Of a stretch of DNA of 64,000 bases, positions 33,663 through 43,644 are shown one piece after another. Under the pieces are notes generated by a model. That model was not told where the DNA came from. It searched no databases and worked only from the letters and a program-made list of their open reading frames with translations. Position numbers and translations under genes: made by a program. Each line of letters opens with the position of its first letter. The first letter of the stretch is position 1. Where the stretch lies: positions 62,001 through 126,000 of the forward strand of contig JAQQAP010000008.1 in NCBI GenBank assembly GCA_028533045.1, given 5' to 3'. This DNA is from Spirochaetales bacterium. Lineage in GTDB: Bacteria > Spirochaetota > Spirochaetia > DSM-2461.

Positions 33663-36600
33663 ATGAAACAGAAATTAAAGAATCTTTTAAGCAAAATTCG
33701 GAAGTTATTATTCTTTCTTTTTGGATCGATTCGGTACACCCCTCCCGGTTTTCTTTTAAGGTTTTTCCATAATTGGAAGAGTATGGATAAGGGTGCTCGT
33801 AGAACAAAGGTAAAGAAACTGTTCTTTAAATTACTGAAAATCTTTCTCATTATTATTTTTGTTCTTGTTTTGCTTGCCGGGATACTCATTGGTATTTCAT
33901 ACTTAAATTATAGGAAGCCCCATAAGGTCGTTGTCGATTCCAGTATAACCGTTCCGGCTCTTCCACGTCCGGGAGAAGAGTATAACACACCGCTGTCATT
34001 AACCTTTACCGGTTCTGCCGCTCCCAAAGAGTCTTTGGATGAGGTGGTATCGGAGGGTGTTTCAATAAAACCGCTTGTGGAAGGTACATGGGTGTGGGAG
34101 AGTGATAATCGATTGGTATTTACTCCTTCCCAAACGTGGCAGATAGGAACGGCTTATCAAATAACTTTGGCTAAGGAACTTTTTCCCAGCCATATTGTGG
34201 TAAAGGAGTTAAAGAAGGAATTTAGTACTCCCGCTTTTACGGCGCAACTTTCTTCCCCCGAGTTTTATATCGATCCCGTCGATCCTTCTATTAAGCGTGT
34301 TCTGGCGAATCTTAGTTTTAATTTTCCCGTCGATCCCGACTCTATGGAAGGAAAAATCCGTATCTATCCGGATATAAAAAAGGATTCCCATGAGATGGTG
34401 AATCGGGATTATGATTTTGAATTGAATTACAACGAAGAAATGACCCGGGCTTATCTTGTCTCTGAACCGATTGGAACACCCCTTAAGGATGTTAATTTTA
34501 TTGTCTGGGTTGATGAAGGAATAGAGTCTGAAGAGGACGGAGGCGCTTATGAGAAAGAGCAGAAGCGCCAGGTTACCATACCGGGTATTGCCGATTATGT
34601 AAAAATCAGATCCTTTAGCTTTAACCTGATAAAAAACGAGAAGCAGGTTTATGATCAAGTCTTAATCCTTGAAACCAAGGGTGAAGCAAAGATGGAAGAT
34701 CTGCTGGAAAACATTGAGGTGTGGCAGCTGCCCGATGATAGACCGGCAGAACCGGGATTGAAAAAAATAGAGAACTATCGTTGGGGCGATACGGAGTTTG
34801 TGACGCAAGATGTCTTGGCCCTCTCCCGTAAGGTTGAACTGGAGCCTCTCCCTAATGAAAGGGAATACTCCTCCGCCAATAGTTTTCTCATTTCCGCCGA
34901 TCCAAACAAATACCTTTACTTGAAGGTAAAAGAGGGGGCTCCTTTTTACGGGGGCTATTATCTTGCCGAAGAGTTTGAGCGAATCGTTTCTGTTCGCGAT
35001 TATCCCCGGGAACTTGAGATTCTTTCCGATGGAAATGTGCTTTCCCTCTCGGGGGAGAATAAGCTTTCTCTCTACTCTCGCGGGGTAAGTAATGTGGGCT
35101 TCAAGATCAAAAGAATATTGCCCGATGACATTAATCATCTGGTGAGCCAGTCAAATGGTAATATTACGGATTTTAGCTTTACCGGCTGTCGTTTTGATTT
35201 TGATAATATTTCCAAATCTTACGAAGATGATCTTTCATTGAATCTTTCGGACAGAAGAGAGCTAAAGTACTTCTCTTTAGATATGTCCCAGTATCTGGAG
35301 ACAATTCCTGCAGAAGACTTGCGTTATGGTCTTTTTATGTTGGAGGTAGGAGAGAAATCCCGTTACGGTTTGGATGTTATGGACAAGAGACTTCTCATGA
35401 TTTCCGACTTGGGGATGCTGGTTAAAACCAATCGGGATAATAGTAAGGATGTTTTTGTTCAGTCAATTGCGACCGGTCTTCCTGTTGCCAATGCAGATGT
35501 CCAAGTGTTGGGGAAAAACGGGATTCCCCTTGTGAGCAAGCGGACTGACGGGGAAGGCCATGTCTCCTTCTCTTCCTTACGTTTTAGCAAGGAGGAAAAC
35601 ACCCCTTGCGCCTTTATTGTGGTAAAGGGTAATGACCTCTCTTTTCTCCCATATGAAGCGCCCGGCCGTTCTTTGGATTACAGCAGCTTTAATGTGGGGG
35701 GTATTGTGGGCGCCGGAGATCCGGGGACCCTTACAACACAGATTTTTTCCGACAGGGGACTCTATAGGCCGGGGGACAGTATCAACGGCGCTTTTATCGT
35801 AAAGGCGGGCGATTGGTCTCGGGCTCTCGGAGGAACGCCTCTCCTTTTGACGGTAACCGATCCGAAGGGACAGACGGTTCACTCCGAGTCGCTGATCCTT
35901 TCCGCCCAGGGCTTTAACGATTTTAACTTTAAGACAGAGGCCTATTCTCCCACGGGAAGCTACCAGATTAATCTGTATTTACGAAAAGAGAAGGGATATA
36001 CGGAGTATTTGGGAGGAACGACTATAGAGGTTGAAGAATTCCAGCCCGATCGCCTTAAGGTCTCTACCCTTTTTAACAAAAGCTCCGCCGGTTGGGTGTC
36101 TCCGGAGGATTTGACGGCCCGTGTTTCCGTGCGTAATCTTTATGGATCTCCCGCCTCGGGGAATCGTGTTACGGCGCAATATAGTCTCACGCCGGCTTTT
36201 CTCTCCTTTCCCCAGTACCGAGGCTACTCCTTTTTGCAGCCCCGACAGGATTCTATCCGTGCCAGTGAAGAGCTGAACCCGGTTTTTACCGATGAAGAGG
36301 GAAAGGCGGAATTCATACTGCCTTTAAAGAAGTACGAAGCGGGGACCTATAGACTTCAGTTCTCCGTTGAGGCCTACGAAAAGAGCGGAGGACGGGGCGT
36401 TGCCGCAGACGGATCGATTCTTGTTTCCCACCTTGATCATCTTGTGGGGTATAAAGCCGATGGGGACTTAAACTATATCCATAAGAATTCCCGGCGTCAA
36501 ATTGAGTTTATCGCCATTAATTCCAAGGGGGAGAAAATTGATCTTCCCCATATGTCCCTTTGCTTGAACAGGGTGGATTATGTTTCCTCTTTGGTAAAAC

Positions 36601-39437
36601 AGCCGAACGGCGTCTATAAATATCAGTCGATTGAGCAGACGACAGCTCTTTCGAACACGGATCTTTCATTTTCCGCCGAGGGAACGACTCTTTCGCTCGA
36701 TACGGAAGAGCCCGGGAAATATGAAGCAGAGATATGTGATGAAGAGGGAAATGTGCTTAGTCGTTTTCGCTATACCGTTGTGGGAGAAAGTAATTTAAGC
36801 CGGTCTCTAAATCGCTCGGCCGAGTTGGAAATAACTTTGGACAAAAGCGATTATAAGCCGGGAGAGTATGTGGAGCTTTCCATCTCTGCGCCCTACAAGG
36901 GAGCCGGTCTCATTACGATAGAGAAAGATAAGGTATATGCCTGGAAGTGGTTCACAAGTGATTCAACCTCATCGGTTCAGAGAATCCCTATACCGGCTGA
37001 CGGTCTTGAGGGGAACGGGTATATTACCGTTTCTTTTATTCGTTCTCCCGATTCAAGAGAAATCTTTATGTCTCCCCTTTCCTACGGTTCGGTTCCCTTC
37101 TCTCTGGATAAGGAGAGCCGTACCCAAAAGATAGAACTGGATTACCCCTCTTTGGTGAAACCGGGAGAGGAGCTTCCTATTACGTACAGTACAAATCGTC
37201 CCGGCAAAATTGTCATCTATGGAGTGGATGAGGGTATTCTGCAAGTGGCCCATTATAAACTCCCCGATCCTATCTCCTACTTTTTTCGGAAGCAGGCTCT
37301 GGAAGTTAAAACCTCGCAGATTCTCGATCTGATACTTCCCGAATATTCAGTTGTTCGTTCCTTTGCCGCTATGGGAGGAGGGGGAGATGAGGATATGCTG
37401 GCAGCTAATCTCAATCCCTTTAGCCGGAAGAGTCTGGACCCTGTGGTATACTGGTCGGGTATTTTGGACTCCGGGCCGGAGGAAAGAACGGTTACTTATA
37501 AGGTGCCCGATTACTTTAACGGTTCCTTGAAGTTGATGGCCGTGGCTGTTTCGGAAGAAGCGGTCGGGTCCACCGAAGAGAACGCCCTTGTTCGGGATAC
37601 CTTTATCATTCAGCCTTCCGCTCCTTTTGCGGCCATTCCCGGCGATAAGTTTGATTTTAAAGCTACCGTGGCTAACAACTTAAGCGGTTCCGGCGAGAAT
37701 TGCCAAATAACATTGACTCTAAAGGGAGATGAAGGGCTTAGCCCGGATGTGACGGAAAAAACCGTGATAATCCCCGAAGGGTCGGACATGAGTGTGAGTT
37801 TTCCCGTGACCGTAAACGAGGTTTTTGGGTCGGCTTCTCTGGTTCTGACGGCTCAAGCCCAGGGAGAAAGCTCCCGCATGTCACACTCTCTTAGTGTTAG
37901 GCCGGCGGTTCCTTTTCGAACGGAAATTGTGACCGGTGTCTGCGAGAAAGGTAAGGAGGACCACTCTCTGGAGAGGGATATGTATCCCGAATTTCGTACC
38001 CTGGAAGTTTCCGCTTCAAACCTGCCTCTGGGATTAGCCGGGGGATTGAATTTCTACCTAAGCCAGTATCCCTACACTTGTACGGAACAGCTTCTTAGTA
38101 TGAGTTTTCCCCTGCTTTACGGAGACTTGGCGGCAAACCTCGATCTTAGCCCGGAGGATGTGGAAGAGAGCTATAAGAATGCCCTTCGCATACTTCAATA
38201 TCGGCAGAAATCTAACGGAGGGTTTGGCTTGTGGACCGTTAAATCCGAGTCCAATCCTCTTGTGGATCTATATGCGCTTCATTACCTTTTGACGGCAAGG
38301 GAGAAAGGTCTTTTCATTCCTACAGATCTTCTTGACGGAGCTCTTAGGCGGGCCGGAAGTCTAAGCCGGGAGCTGGGAAGCAGTTCCTACAATATGATGC
38401 TTCGTTCCTATGCCATCTTTCTTTTAACCAAGTCCGGGGAATTGACCACGGCTTCCCTGGAGGATTTGCGCAAGGATCTTTCCGAAAGTGATTATGATTG
38501 GGAAAGCGGCGCTACAGGTCTTTATATGGCCGGAAGTTATAGCATGCTACTGATGCTAAATGAGTCCCGTGCCCTGTTGCGAAAGGTTAAGCGCCACTGG
38601 GACGAAGACCTGTATGAGGATGTTTATAGCGATAAATTGAGCTACCTGAGTCTCTATTTAACTATGATTTCCCGTTATGAACCGTCCCGGCTTAAGGATG
38701 TATCCTCCGATTTGTTGGATGAATTGGCCGAGGAGCTGAAGGGAATGAGGTTCACCTCCTATTCGGCGTCCATGGCCCTCGTTGCTCTTCAGTCTTACGT
38801 TGACGTAATGGAAGAGAAGACAGGCCAGGTCGTCAGCATAAATCAGATTCTTCCCGAAGAGGTATCGGAAGCTCTTGTCATGGATGGGGACCTGCTAAAA
38901 ACGGGGGTATTCTCCCCGGACGCAGAAAGCATAGAGATTTATAATGATCAGACCCCGCCGCTCTATTATCAGATAATCCAGGGAGGATTTGATACGGCTC
39001 CTCCTCTGGAAGAGCAAAACCACGGTTTGGAAGTCATAAGGGAGTTCCTGGACCTTAGAGGAAATGTGGTGGATTCCATGGTCTTGGGTGAAGAGTATCG
39101 GGTGAGGTTGAGAATACGCTCTTTGGATGAGGAAACTATACCGCAGGTCGCTCTTGTCGATCTGCTTCCCGCCTGTTTGGAGCCCCAAAGCGCGACTATT
39201 AGAGAAGAGGGAAATCTAAGCGACAGAAATCCTTTCCAGGCAAGTTATCTGGATATAAGGGAGGATCGGCTTGTCCTTTACGGCAATGCTCAATCCAGGC
39301 TTCTTGAGTATGTTTATCCCGTAAAGGCCACAAGTACAGGGTCCTTTACCGTACCGCCTTTGTTCGCCGAGGCCATGTATGATCAATCCACCTGGGCCTT
39401 GCAGGCTGCGGGTACTTTGGAAGTCCGGGAGGAGTAG
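33663..39437 (+). CDS. Alpha-2-macroglobulin family protein
   Basis: A 1924-residue protease-trapping protein. A positively charged N terminus and one membrane segment (about residues 57-80) anchor a very large periplasmic part of repeated macroglobulin beta domains. The thioester motif CTEQ is intact (Cys1473 to Gln1476, nt 38079-38090), so covalent capture of attacking proteases is predicted. The terpenoid-cyclase-like thioester domain and a C-terminal receptor-type beta domain follow. The frame extends 56 codons upstream, but ATG 33663 after GAGGG begins the anchor region. The next gene is pbpC, the usual partner; the pair is proposed to protect and repair a breached envelope. Confidence 0.94.
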   Translation: MKQKLKNLLSKIRKLLFFLFGSIRYTPPGFLLRFFHNWKSMDKGARRTKVKKLFFKLLKIFLIIIFVLVLLAGILIGISYLNYRKPHKVVVDSSITVPALPRPGEEYNTPLSLTFTGSAAPKESLDEVVSEGVSIKPLVEGTWVWESDNRLVFTPSQTWQIGTAYQITLAKELFPSHIVVKELKKEFSTPAFTAQLSSPEFYIDPVDPSIKRVLANLSFNFPVDPDSMEGKIRIYPDIKKDSHEMVNRDYDFELNYNEEMTRAYLVSEPIGTPLKDVNFIVWVDEGIESEEDGGAYEKEQKRQVTIPGIADYVKIRSFSFNLIKNEKQVYDQVLILETKGEAKMEDLLENIEVWQLPDDRPAEPGLKKIENYRWGDTEFVTQDVLALSRKVELEPLPNEREYSSANSFLISADPNKYLYLKVKEGAPFYGGYYLAEEFERIVSVRDYPRELEILSDGNVLSLSGENKLSLYSRGVSNVGFKIKRILPDDINHLVSQSNGNITDFSFTGCRFDFDNISKSYEDDLSLNLSDRRELKYFSLDMSQYLETIPAEDLRYGLFMLEVGEKSRYGLDVMDKRLLMISDLGMLVKTNRDNSKDVFVQSIATGLPVANADVQVLGKNGIPLVSKRTDGEGHVSFSSLRFSKEENTPCAFIVVKGNDLSFLPYEAPGRSLDYSSFNVGGIVGAGDPGTLTTQIFSDRGLYRPGDSINGAFIVKAGDWSRALGGTPLLLTVTDPKGQTVHSESLILSAQGFNDFNFKTEAYSPTGSYQINLYLRKEKGYTEYLGGTTIEVEEFQPDRLKVSTLFNKSSAGWVSPEDLTARVSVRNLYGSPASGNRVTAQYSLTPAFLSFPQYRGYSFLQPRQDSIRASEELNPVFTDEEGKAEFILPLKKYEAGTYRLQFSVEAYEKSGGRGVAADGSILVSHLDHLVGYKADGDLNYIHKNSRRQIEFIAINSKGEKIDLPHMSLCLNRVDYVSSLVKQPNGVYKYQSIEQTTALSNTDLSFSAEGTTLSLDTEEPGKYEAEICDEEGNVLSRFRYTVVGESNLSRSLNRSAELEITLDKSDYKPGEYVELSISAPYKGAGLITIEKDKVYAWKWFTSDSTSSVQRIPIPADGLEGNGYITVSFIRSPDSREIFMSPLSYGSVPFSLDKESRTQKIELDYPSLVKPGEELPITYSTNRPGKIVIYGVDEGILQVAHYKLPDPISYFFRKQALEVKTSQILDLILPEYSVVRSFAAMGGGGDEDMLAANLNPFSRKSLDPVVYWSGILDSGPEERTVTYKVPDYFNGSLKLMAVAVSEEAVGSTEENALVRDTFIIQPSAPFAAIPGDKFDFKATVANNLSGSGENCQITLTLKGDEGLSPDVTEKTVIIPEGSDMSVSFPVTVNEVFGSASLVLTAQAQGESSRMSHSLSVRPAVPFRTEIVTGVCEKGKEDHSLERDMYPEFRTLEVSASNLPLGLAGGLNFYLSQYPYTCTEQLLSMSFPLLYGDLAANLDLSPEDVEESYKNALRILQYRQKSNGGFGLWTVKSESNPLVDLYALHYLLTAREKGLFIPTDLLDGALRRAGSLSRELGSSSYNMMLRSYAIFLLTKSGELTTASLEDLRKDLSESDYDWESGATGLYMAGSYSMLLMLNESRALLRKVKRHWDEDLYEDVYSDKLSYLSLYLTMISRYEPSRLKDVSSDLLDELAEELKGMRFTSYSASMALVALQSYVDVMEEKTGQVVSINQILPEEVSEALVMDGDLLKTGVFSPDAESIEIYNDQTPPLYYQIIQGGFDTAPPLEEQNHGLEVIREFLDLRGNVVDSMVLGEEYRVRLRIRSLDEETIPQVALVDLLPACLEPQSATIREEGNLSDRNPFQASYLDIREDRLVLYGNAQSRLLEYVYPVKATSTGSFTVPPLFAEAMYDQSTWALQAAGTLEVREE

Positions 39438-39457
39438 AGCTGAACTTTCCCTGTCGG

Positions 39458-41779
39458 GTGGGAGGTAAAAAACTCTTCATCGCCCTCTGCTTACCCGCTT
39501 TGCTTTCCCTGTTCTTAACCTTTGTTATGGCGCGGGGGGAATCTCTCCTGGAAGAGGTCCCCTTCTCCAACGCCTATTTTACAAGGGAAGGGGAGTTGTT
39601 AAAAATTTACCCTGCCCGTGATGAACAGTACCGTTTGTACGGTCATCTCTCTACTTTCCCTCCGGAATTTTTAGAGTTGGTTCTCTTACAGGAGGACCGG
39701 CTTTTTTATATCCACCCGGGGGTGAATCCGGTTTCTCTTGCCCGGGCAATCTACGAAACCTATTTTGTCCGGAGCCGGAGGGTGGGGGGCTCGACTCTCA
39801 CCATGCAGACGGCCCGGCTTAAGTACGGTCTGGACAGCTCTACCGTTTTAGGGAAAATTAAACAAATCCTGGCGGCCTTTTACATTGAGATGTTTCACAC
39901 TAAAAACGAAATTCTCGAAGCTTATATGAACCTGGCTCCCTGCGGGGGAAACATTATGGGCTTTCCCGCCGCTTCGGAAATCTTTTTTGGTAAAACACTG
40001 GATGAACTGAACTTTGGCGAATGGGCCATGCTGGCTGTTCTCCCCCAGGATCCCCAGGGGCGTGACCCTCGGATAGATCAAAACCGTGAGGAATTATTGG
40101 AAGCTCGTAATCGTCTCTATCGCCGTTGGCAAGAGACCGGAGAGGGGGAGGAGACTCTCATTTTTTATGAGGACCTTCTACCCTCTATTGCCGGTGAACT
40201 TCCCTTTAATGCCCCCCATCTCTGTGAAATGATACAGAGTACCGGAACGGTAAGCGGTCGCCTTACGACTACGATAGACGGAGAAACTCAGCGAGCTGTT
40301 GAAGAGAAATTAAGTCGATATATAGATCGATTAGGGAACAGGGGCGTTAAAAACGGAGCGGCACTTGTACTGGATTATCGGACCATGGAGGTACAGGCCC
40401 TTGTGGGTTCGGCGGATTTTTTTGACGATGGGATACAGGGTATGGTTAATGGAACCTCGTCCCGCCGTTCTCCCGGCTCCACCCTAAAACCCTTTATCTA
40501 CGGTTTGGCTTTGGATCAGGGACTCATCCATTCCCACACAGTTCTTTATGATCGCCCCATCAGCTTTAGTACTTATGCTCCCGATAATTATCAACGTGAT
40601 TTCAAAGGACCCGTCACAGCCTGGAGCGCTCTGGTTAACAGTCGAAACATTCCCGCCGTAGAGCTGGCCTCCCAATTGAAAGAACCGGACCTGTATGATT
40701 TTTTGAATAGCGCTCCCGTTGGGGATTTAAAAGAGAGGGACCACTATGGGCTTTCTCTCGTATTGGGAAGCGGGGAACTCTCCATGTTGGAATTAGCCGG
40801 ACTCTACGGGGCCTTGGGGAATGGAGGAGAGCTTCGGGATATTGTGGTGGGAGAATCCCTAGTTCTGCAGGATTATTCGGAGCAAAAGATCCTTTCCCCC
40901 CAATCAGCCTATATCGTAAGAAAAATGCTCGAAAGAAATCCCGCTCCGGGAGAAGGATTAATTCTTTCCGAAGAGAAGTGGAAAGAGATGAGTTCTCCCA
41001 GAATCGCCTATAAAACAGGTACTTCCATCGGATTTAAAGATGCCTGGAGCATAGGCTTAAGCGGTCCTTATGTTATTGCTGTGTGGATAGGAAATTTCTC
41101 GGGAGAAGGAAATCCGGTTTTTCTGGGCCGCGAAACCGCAACCCCTCTGCTTTTTGAAATCGCTGCAAACCTGGAGGGGGCGGGGGAAGATATAAAAAGG
41201 CCCTCCGGTGTAGAAGAGGTGGAGGTCTGTTCCGTTTCGGGCTGTCTTCCCTCGGAATATTGCGACCATACCGTAAAGGCTCTCTTTATCCCCGGTAGTT
41301 CCCCCATTGAGAAATGTTCTATTCATCGTCCTGTCATTATTAATGAAGAGACTGGGTATCGAGTGGAAGAGGAAGGAGACCGTACTGTTAAAGTCATTAG
41401 GGAAATCTGGCCTTCCGATATGTTAAATCTTTTTGAAGAGGCAGGTCTTCCGCGGCCCGTACCGCCCCCTTACGAAACTTCACTTAGCGAGGAAAAGCTA
41501 AGGCTTGGCGGGACGCCTCCCCGTATCGTATCCCCCGTAAAGGACGGGCAGTATATCTTTCGCCCCGGTGAGGAAGAAGATAATCGTATTCCTTTGACCG
41601 CTTCTGCCGACGGAGAGGTTCAAGAGATTTTTTGGTTTGCCGACGGAGCTTTTATCGGTCGGGCCGACCCGAGAGAAACGGTGTATTGGAGCCCCGAAGC
41701 GGGACGTTACAGACTTATCGTTCTGGATGATAAGGGATTTTCAGCAGATAGGGTTGTAGAAGTTTTCCTACAACCTTAA
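39458..41779 (+). CDS. pbpC: Penicillin-binding protein 1C
   Basis: A 773-residue bifunctional peptidoglycan synthase. A signal anchor (about 5-25) is followed by a GT51 glycosyltransferase (QEDRLFYIHPGVNP, GGSTLTMQTARL, NEILEAYMNLAPCGGN), a transpeptidase (serine motif RSPGSTLKP, SRN, KTGTS) and a C-terminal BiPBP_C domain (about 680-773). It follows the macroglobulin gene by 20 bases. GTG 39458 has no good ribosome-binding site. An in-frame CTG at 39440 lies five bases after GGAGGAG and would add six residues; it may be the real start. Confidence 0.93.
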   Translation: MGGKKLFIALCLPALLSLFLTFVMARGESLLEEVPFSNAYFTREGELLKIYPARDEQYRLYGHLSTFPPEFLELVLLQEDRLFYIHPGVNPVSLARAIYETYFVRSRRVGGSTLTMQTARLKYGLDSSTVLGKIKQILAAFYIEMFHTKNEILEAYMNLAPCGGNIMGFPAASEIFFGKTLDELNFGEWAMLAVLPQDPQGRDPRIDQNREELLEARNRLYRRWQETGEGEETLIFYEDLLPSIAGELPFNAPHLCEMIQSTGTVSGRLTTTIDGETQRAVEEKLSRYIDRLGNRGVKNGAALVLDYRTMEVQALVGSADFFDDGIQGMVNGTSSRRSPGSTLKPFIYGLALDQGLIHSHTVLYDRPISFSTYAPDNYQRDFKGPVTAWSALVNSRNIPAVELASQLKEPDLYDFLNSAPVGDLKERDHYGLSLVLGSGELSMLELAGLYGALGNGGELRDIVVGESLVLQDYSEQKILSPQSAYIVRKMLERNPAPGEGLILSEEKWKEMSSPRIAYKTGTSIGFKDAWSIGLSGPYVIAVWIGNFSGEGNPVFLGRETATPLLFEIAANLEGAGEDIKRPSGVEEVEVCSVSGCLPSEYCDHTVKALFIPGSSPIEKCSIHRPVIINEETGYRVEEEGDRTVKVIREIWPSDMLNLFEEAGLPRPVPPPYETSLSEEKLRLGGTPPRIVSPVKDGQYIFRPGEEEDNRIPLTASADGEVQEIFWFADGAFIGRADPRETVYWSPEAGRYRLIVLDDKGFSADRVVEVFLQP

Positions 41780-41787
41780 TTGCTGAT

Positions 41788-41851
41788 GCGAAAGTAGAAA
41801 GCCGTTACAATTGAATTTTTCATCCTTTCGTACCAGCTTTCAAACTTTCGC
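41788..41851. other. Long inverted repeat between convergent pbpC and ferredoxin genes
   Basis: GCGAAAGTAGAAAGC (41788-41802) is complementary, with a small bulge, to GCTTTCAAACTTTCGC (41836-41851). The loop is about 33 bases and no T-run follows. It may act as a bidirectional transcription barrier. Confidence 0.5.
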
Positions 41852-41856
41852 GTTTC

Positions 41857-42165
41857 TTAAGCGATAAGAAAGTCTTCCGCCACTTCACCGTCTTCCATGG
41901 CGTCGAGAATCGTATCCAGGTCGTCCTCGCTGGACATGCCGCCGTACCAGATGTTGTCGGGGTAGACAACCATGGCAGGACCGCGGTCGCAAACCTTCAG
42001 ACAGCCGGTGGCCGAAACCATAACGCCGTCCATACCTCGGTCAACGATTTCCGATTCCAGATAAGCCAGCCAGTCGCCGGTTCCTTTTTTGTAGCAAACT
42101 CCCTGGGGTTCTCCCGATACGCGGAAGCTGCAGCATACAAAGATGTGCTTGGTTGGTTTTTCCAT
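41857..42165 (-). CDS. Thioredoxin-like [2Fe-2S] ferredoxin
   Basis: A 102-residue ferredoxin of the thioredoxin-fold (Shethna/AaFd4) type. The cluster cysteines lie in FVCCSFR, GVCYKKG and TGCLKVCDRGPAMVVYPD, a characteristic arrangement. AGGAGA before ATG 42165 fixes the start; the longer frame is not coding. It ends the nifE-N-B series and may donate electrons to nitrogenase or to NifB. It is separated from nifB by a structured 190-base gap, so it may also be expressed separately. Confidence 0.88.
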   Translation of the reverse strand: MEKPTKHIFVCCSFRVSGEPQGVCYKKGTGDWLAYLESEIVDRGMDGVMVSATGCLKVCDRGPAMVVYPDNIWYGGMSSEDDLDTILDAMEDGEVAEDFLIA

Positions 42166-42189
42166 AATTTTCTCCTGTGAAATGTATAT

Positions 42190-42355
42190 TTTTAAGGGGC
42201 CATTCCGTCGGCTGACGCCGCCGGAACCGGGCTTTGCAGGGCTCCGCTTCCGCTCCGGCCCAGACCGTTTGACCAAACGGTCCGGTCAGCCATATACGTG
42301 CGTTTGCTCCGCAAGCCACACTCCTATGGCTCCCTTACAATCCCTTGTCCTTCGC
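42190..42355 (-). repeat. GC-rich structured spacer between nifB and the ferredoxin gene
   Basis: Several hairpins are visible: GACCGTTT-GACC-AAACGGTC (42263-42282), TTCCG/CGGAA around about 42208-42233, and an AGCCATA/TATGGCT closing pair. The minus strand begins with AAGGGATTGTAAGGGA (about 42328-42343), which resembles AAGGGATCGGAGGGA at the start of the 20731 element. It may be a second, diverged copy of a dispersed palindromic repeat. Confidence 0.5.
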
Positions 42356-43621
42356 CTAAGCGCAGCCTTCTCCCGTACCGGAACAGCTTCCCGTGCGGAT
42401 GGCCATGTGGCGGAGGTCTTCTCCCCGGGAAATTCCATCCAGAGCAGAACTGATCATACCTTCGATCTGATAGACTTTTACGCCCTTTTTGTTCAGATAC
42501 TGTTCCGGTTTTCCTCCGATGCCGCTTGTGAGCAGGGCGGAACAGTCCTTAAGAGTCTCCGCAATACGTTCCCAGCGCTCATCGCCGCCGCCGGCGGGGG
42601 GCATAATTCTCTCTTCCAGATATTCCCATGTCCGGGTCTTCTCATTTTCTTTGTAAATACAAAGAGTTTTGGAGTGTCCCAGGTGCTGGTTAATGAGCAT
42701 TCCTTCCATGGTGGCAACCGCAATGTAGGGGCGGTATTCATCGGGATTAGCCGGTTTACTGGCCGCATCCTTAAGAAGGGCCGTTGTTCCTTCACTCATG
42801 GCTTCTTCCAGAAGTCCCGCCGCATCGGCCCGGCAGCGTCGGCAGTGTCCCATCTGGGGAACATACTGTTCGCACTCCTTCCGCAGGGCGGCGATCTGTA
42901 CGATGTCCGGCTCTTCCAGGTCTTCGAAATCGGTTCCTTCAACGGGGATCAGTCCCAGGCAGTTATGGGTTACAACGCCCAGTTCTCCCACGGTTTTAGC
43001 CACTTCGGGAATGTGGAAATCGTTCACTCCGGGAATCACAACGCTGTTGATCTTTACGAGAATCCCTTTTTCTACCAACCGCTTAACGGCGGCAAGCTGT
43101 TCTCTTACCAGGACTTCACCGGCGGCCTTACCCCGGTAAACTCGTTTGTTGTGACGAATCCAGCGGTAGCAGTTTCCCGCCACTTCCGGGTCTACCCCGT
43201 TAATAGTCAAAGTTACATGGGACACTTCCAGCTCGGCCAGTTCATCGATGTAGGGACCGATATTTACCCCGTTGGTGGCCACGCAGAGCATCACTTTGGG
43301 ATAGTTTTCGCGGATAAGCCGCAGGGTTTCCATGGTCTCTTCCGGGTTGGCGAAAGGGTCTCCGGGGCCGGCGATTCCCACTACGTCGAAGTAGCGTTTA
43401 TCCATAGCCTGGTCCAGGTAATATTTTGCCTGGCCCGGAGTCAGCACGGAGCTGGTTACACCGGGACGGCTTTCGTTTACACAATCGTATTTTCTGTTAC
43501 AGAACCCGCACTGCACGTTACACTTGGGGGCAACGGGCAGGTGGATTCGGGCGTGATCACTACAGGCCCCCGCATTAAAGCAGGGGTGGTTTTTTAGCTG
43601 TTCTTCAATGGACTTTTTCAT
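42356..43621 (-). CDS. nifB: Nitrogenase cofactor biosynthesis protein NifB
   Basis: A 421-residue radical SAM enzyme that builds the 8Fe-carbide precursor (NifB-co) of the nitrogenase cofactor. The SAM cluster motif CNVQCGFC lies near residues 34-41, preceded by HARIHLPVAP and followed by NRKYDC. The C-terminal ~120 residues (from AVATMEGMLINQHLGHS) form the NifX-like cofactor-binding domain, so this is the two-domain form. It lies 23 bases after nifN, probably in the same transcript. Confidence 0.97.
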   Translation of the reverse strand: MKKSIEEQLKNHPCFNAGACSDHARIHLPVAPKCNVQCGFCNRKYDCVNESRPGVTSSVLTPGQAKYYLDQAMDKRYFDVVGIAGPGDPFANPEETMETLRLIRENYPKVMLCVATNGVNIGPYIDELAELEVSHVTLTINGVDPEVAGNCYRWIRHNKRVYRGKAAGEVLVREQLAAVKRLVEKGILVKINSVVIPGVNDFHIPEVAKTVGELGVVTHNCLGLIPVEGTDFEDLEEPDIVQIAALRKECEQYVPQMGHCRRCRADAAGLLEEAMSEGTTALLKDAASKPANPDEYRPYIAVATMEGMLINQHLGHSKTLCIYKENEKTRTWEYLEERIMPPAGGGDERWERIAETLKDCSALLTSGIGGKPEQYLNKKGVKVYQIEGMISSALDGISRGEDLRHMAIRTGSCSGTGEGCA

Positions 43622-43644
43622 TCTCTTCTCCTTAATGCGGTTAT

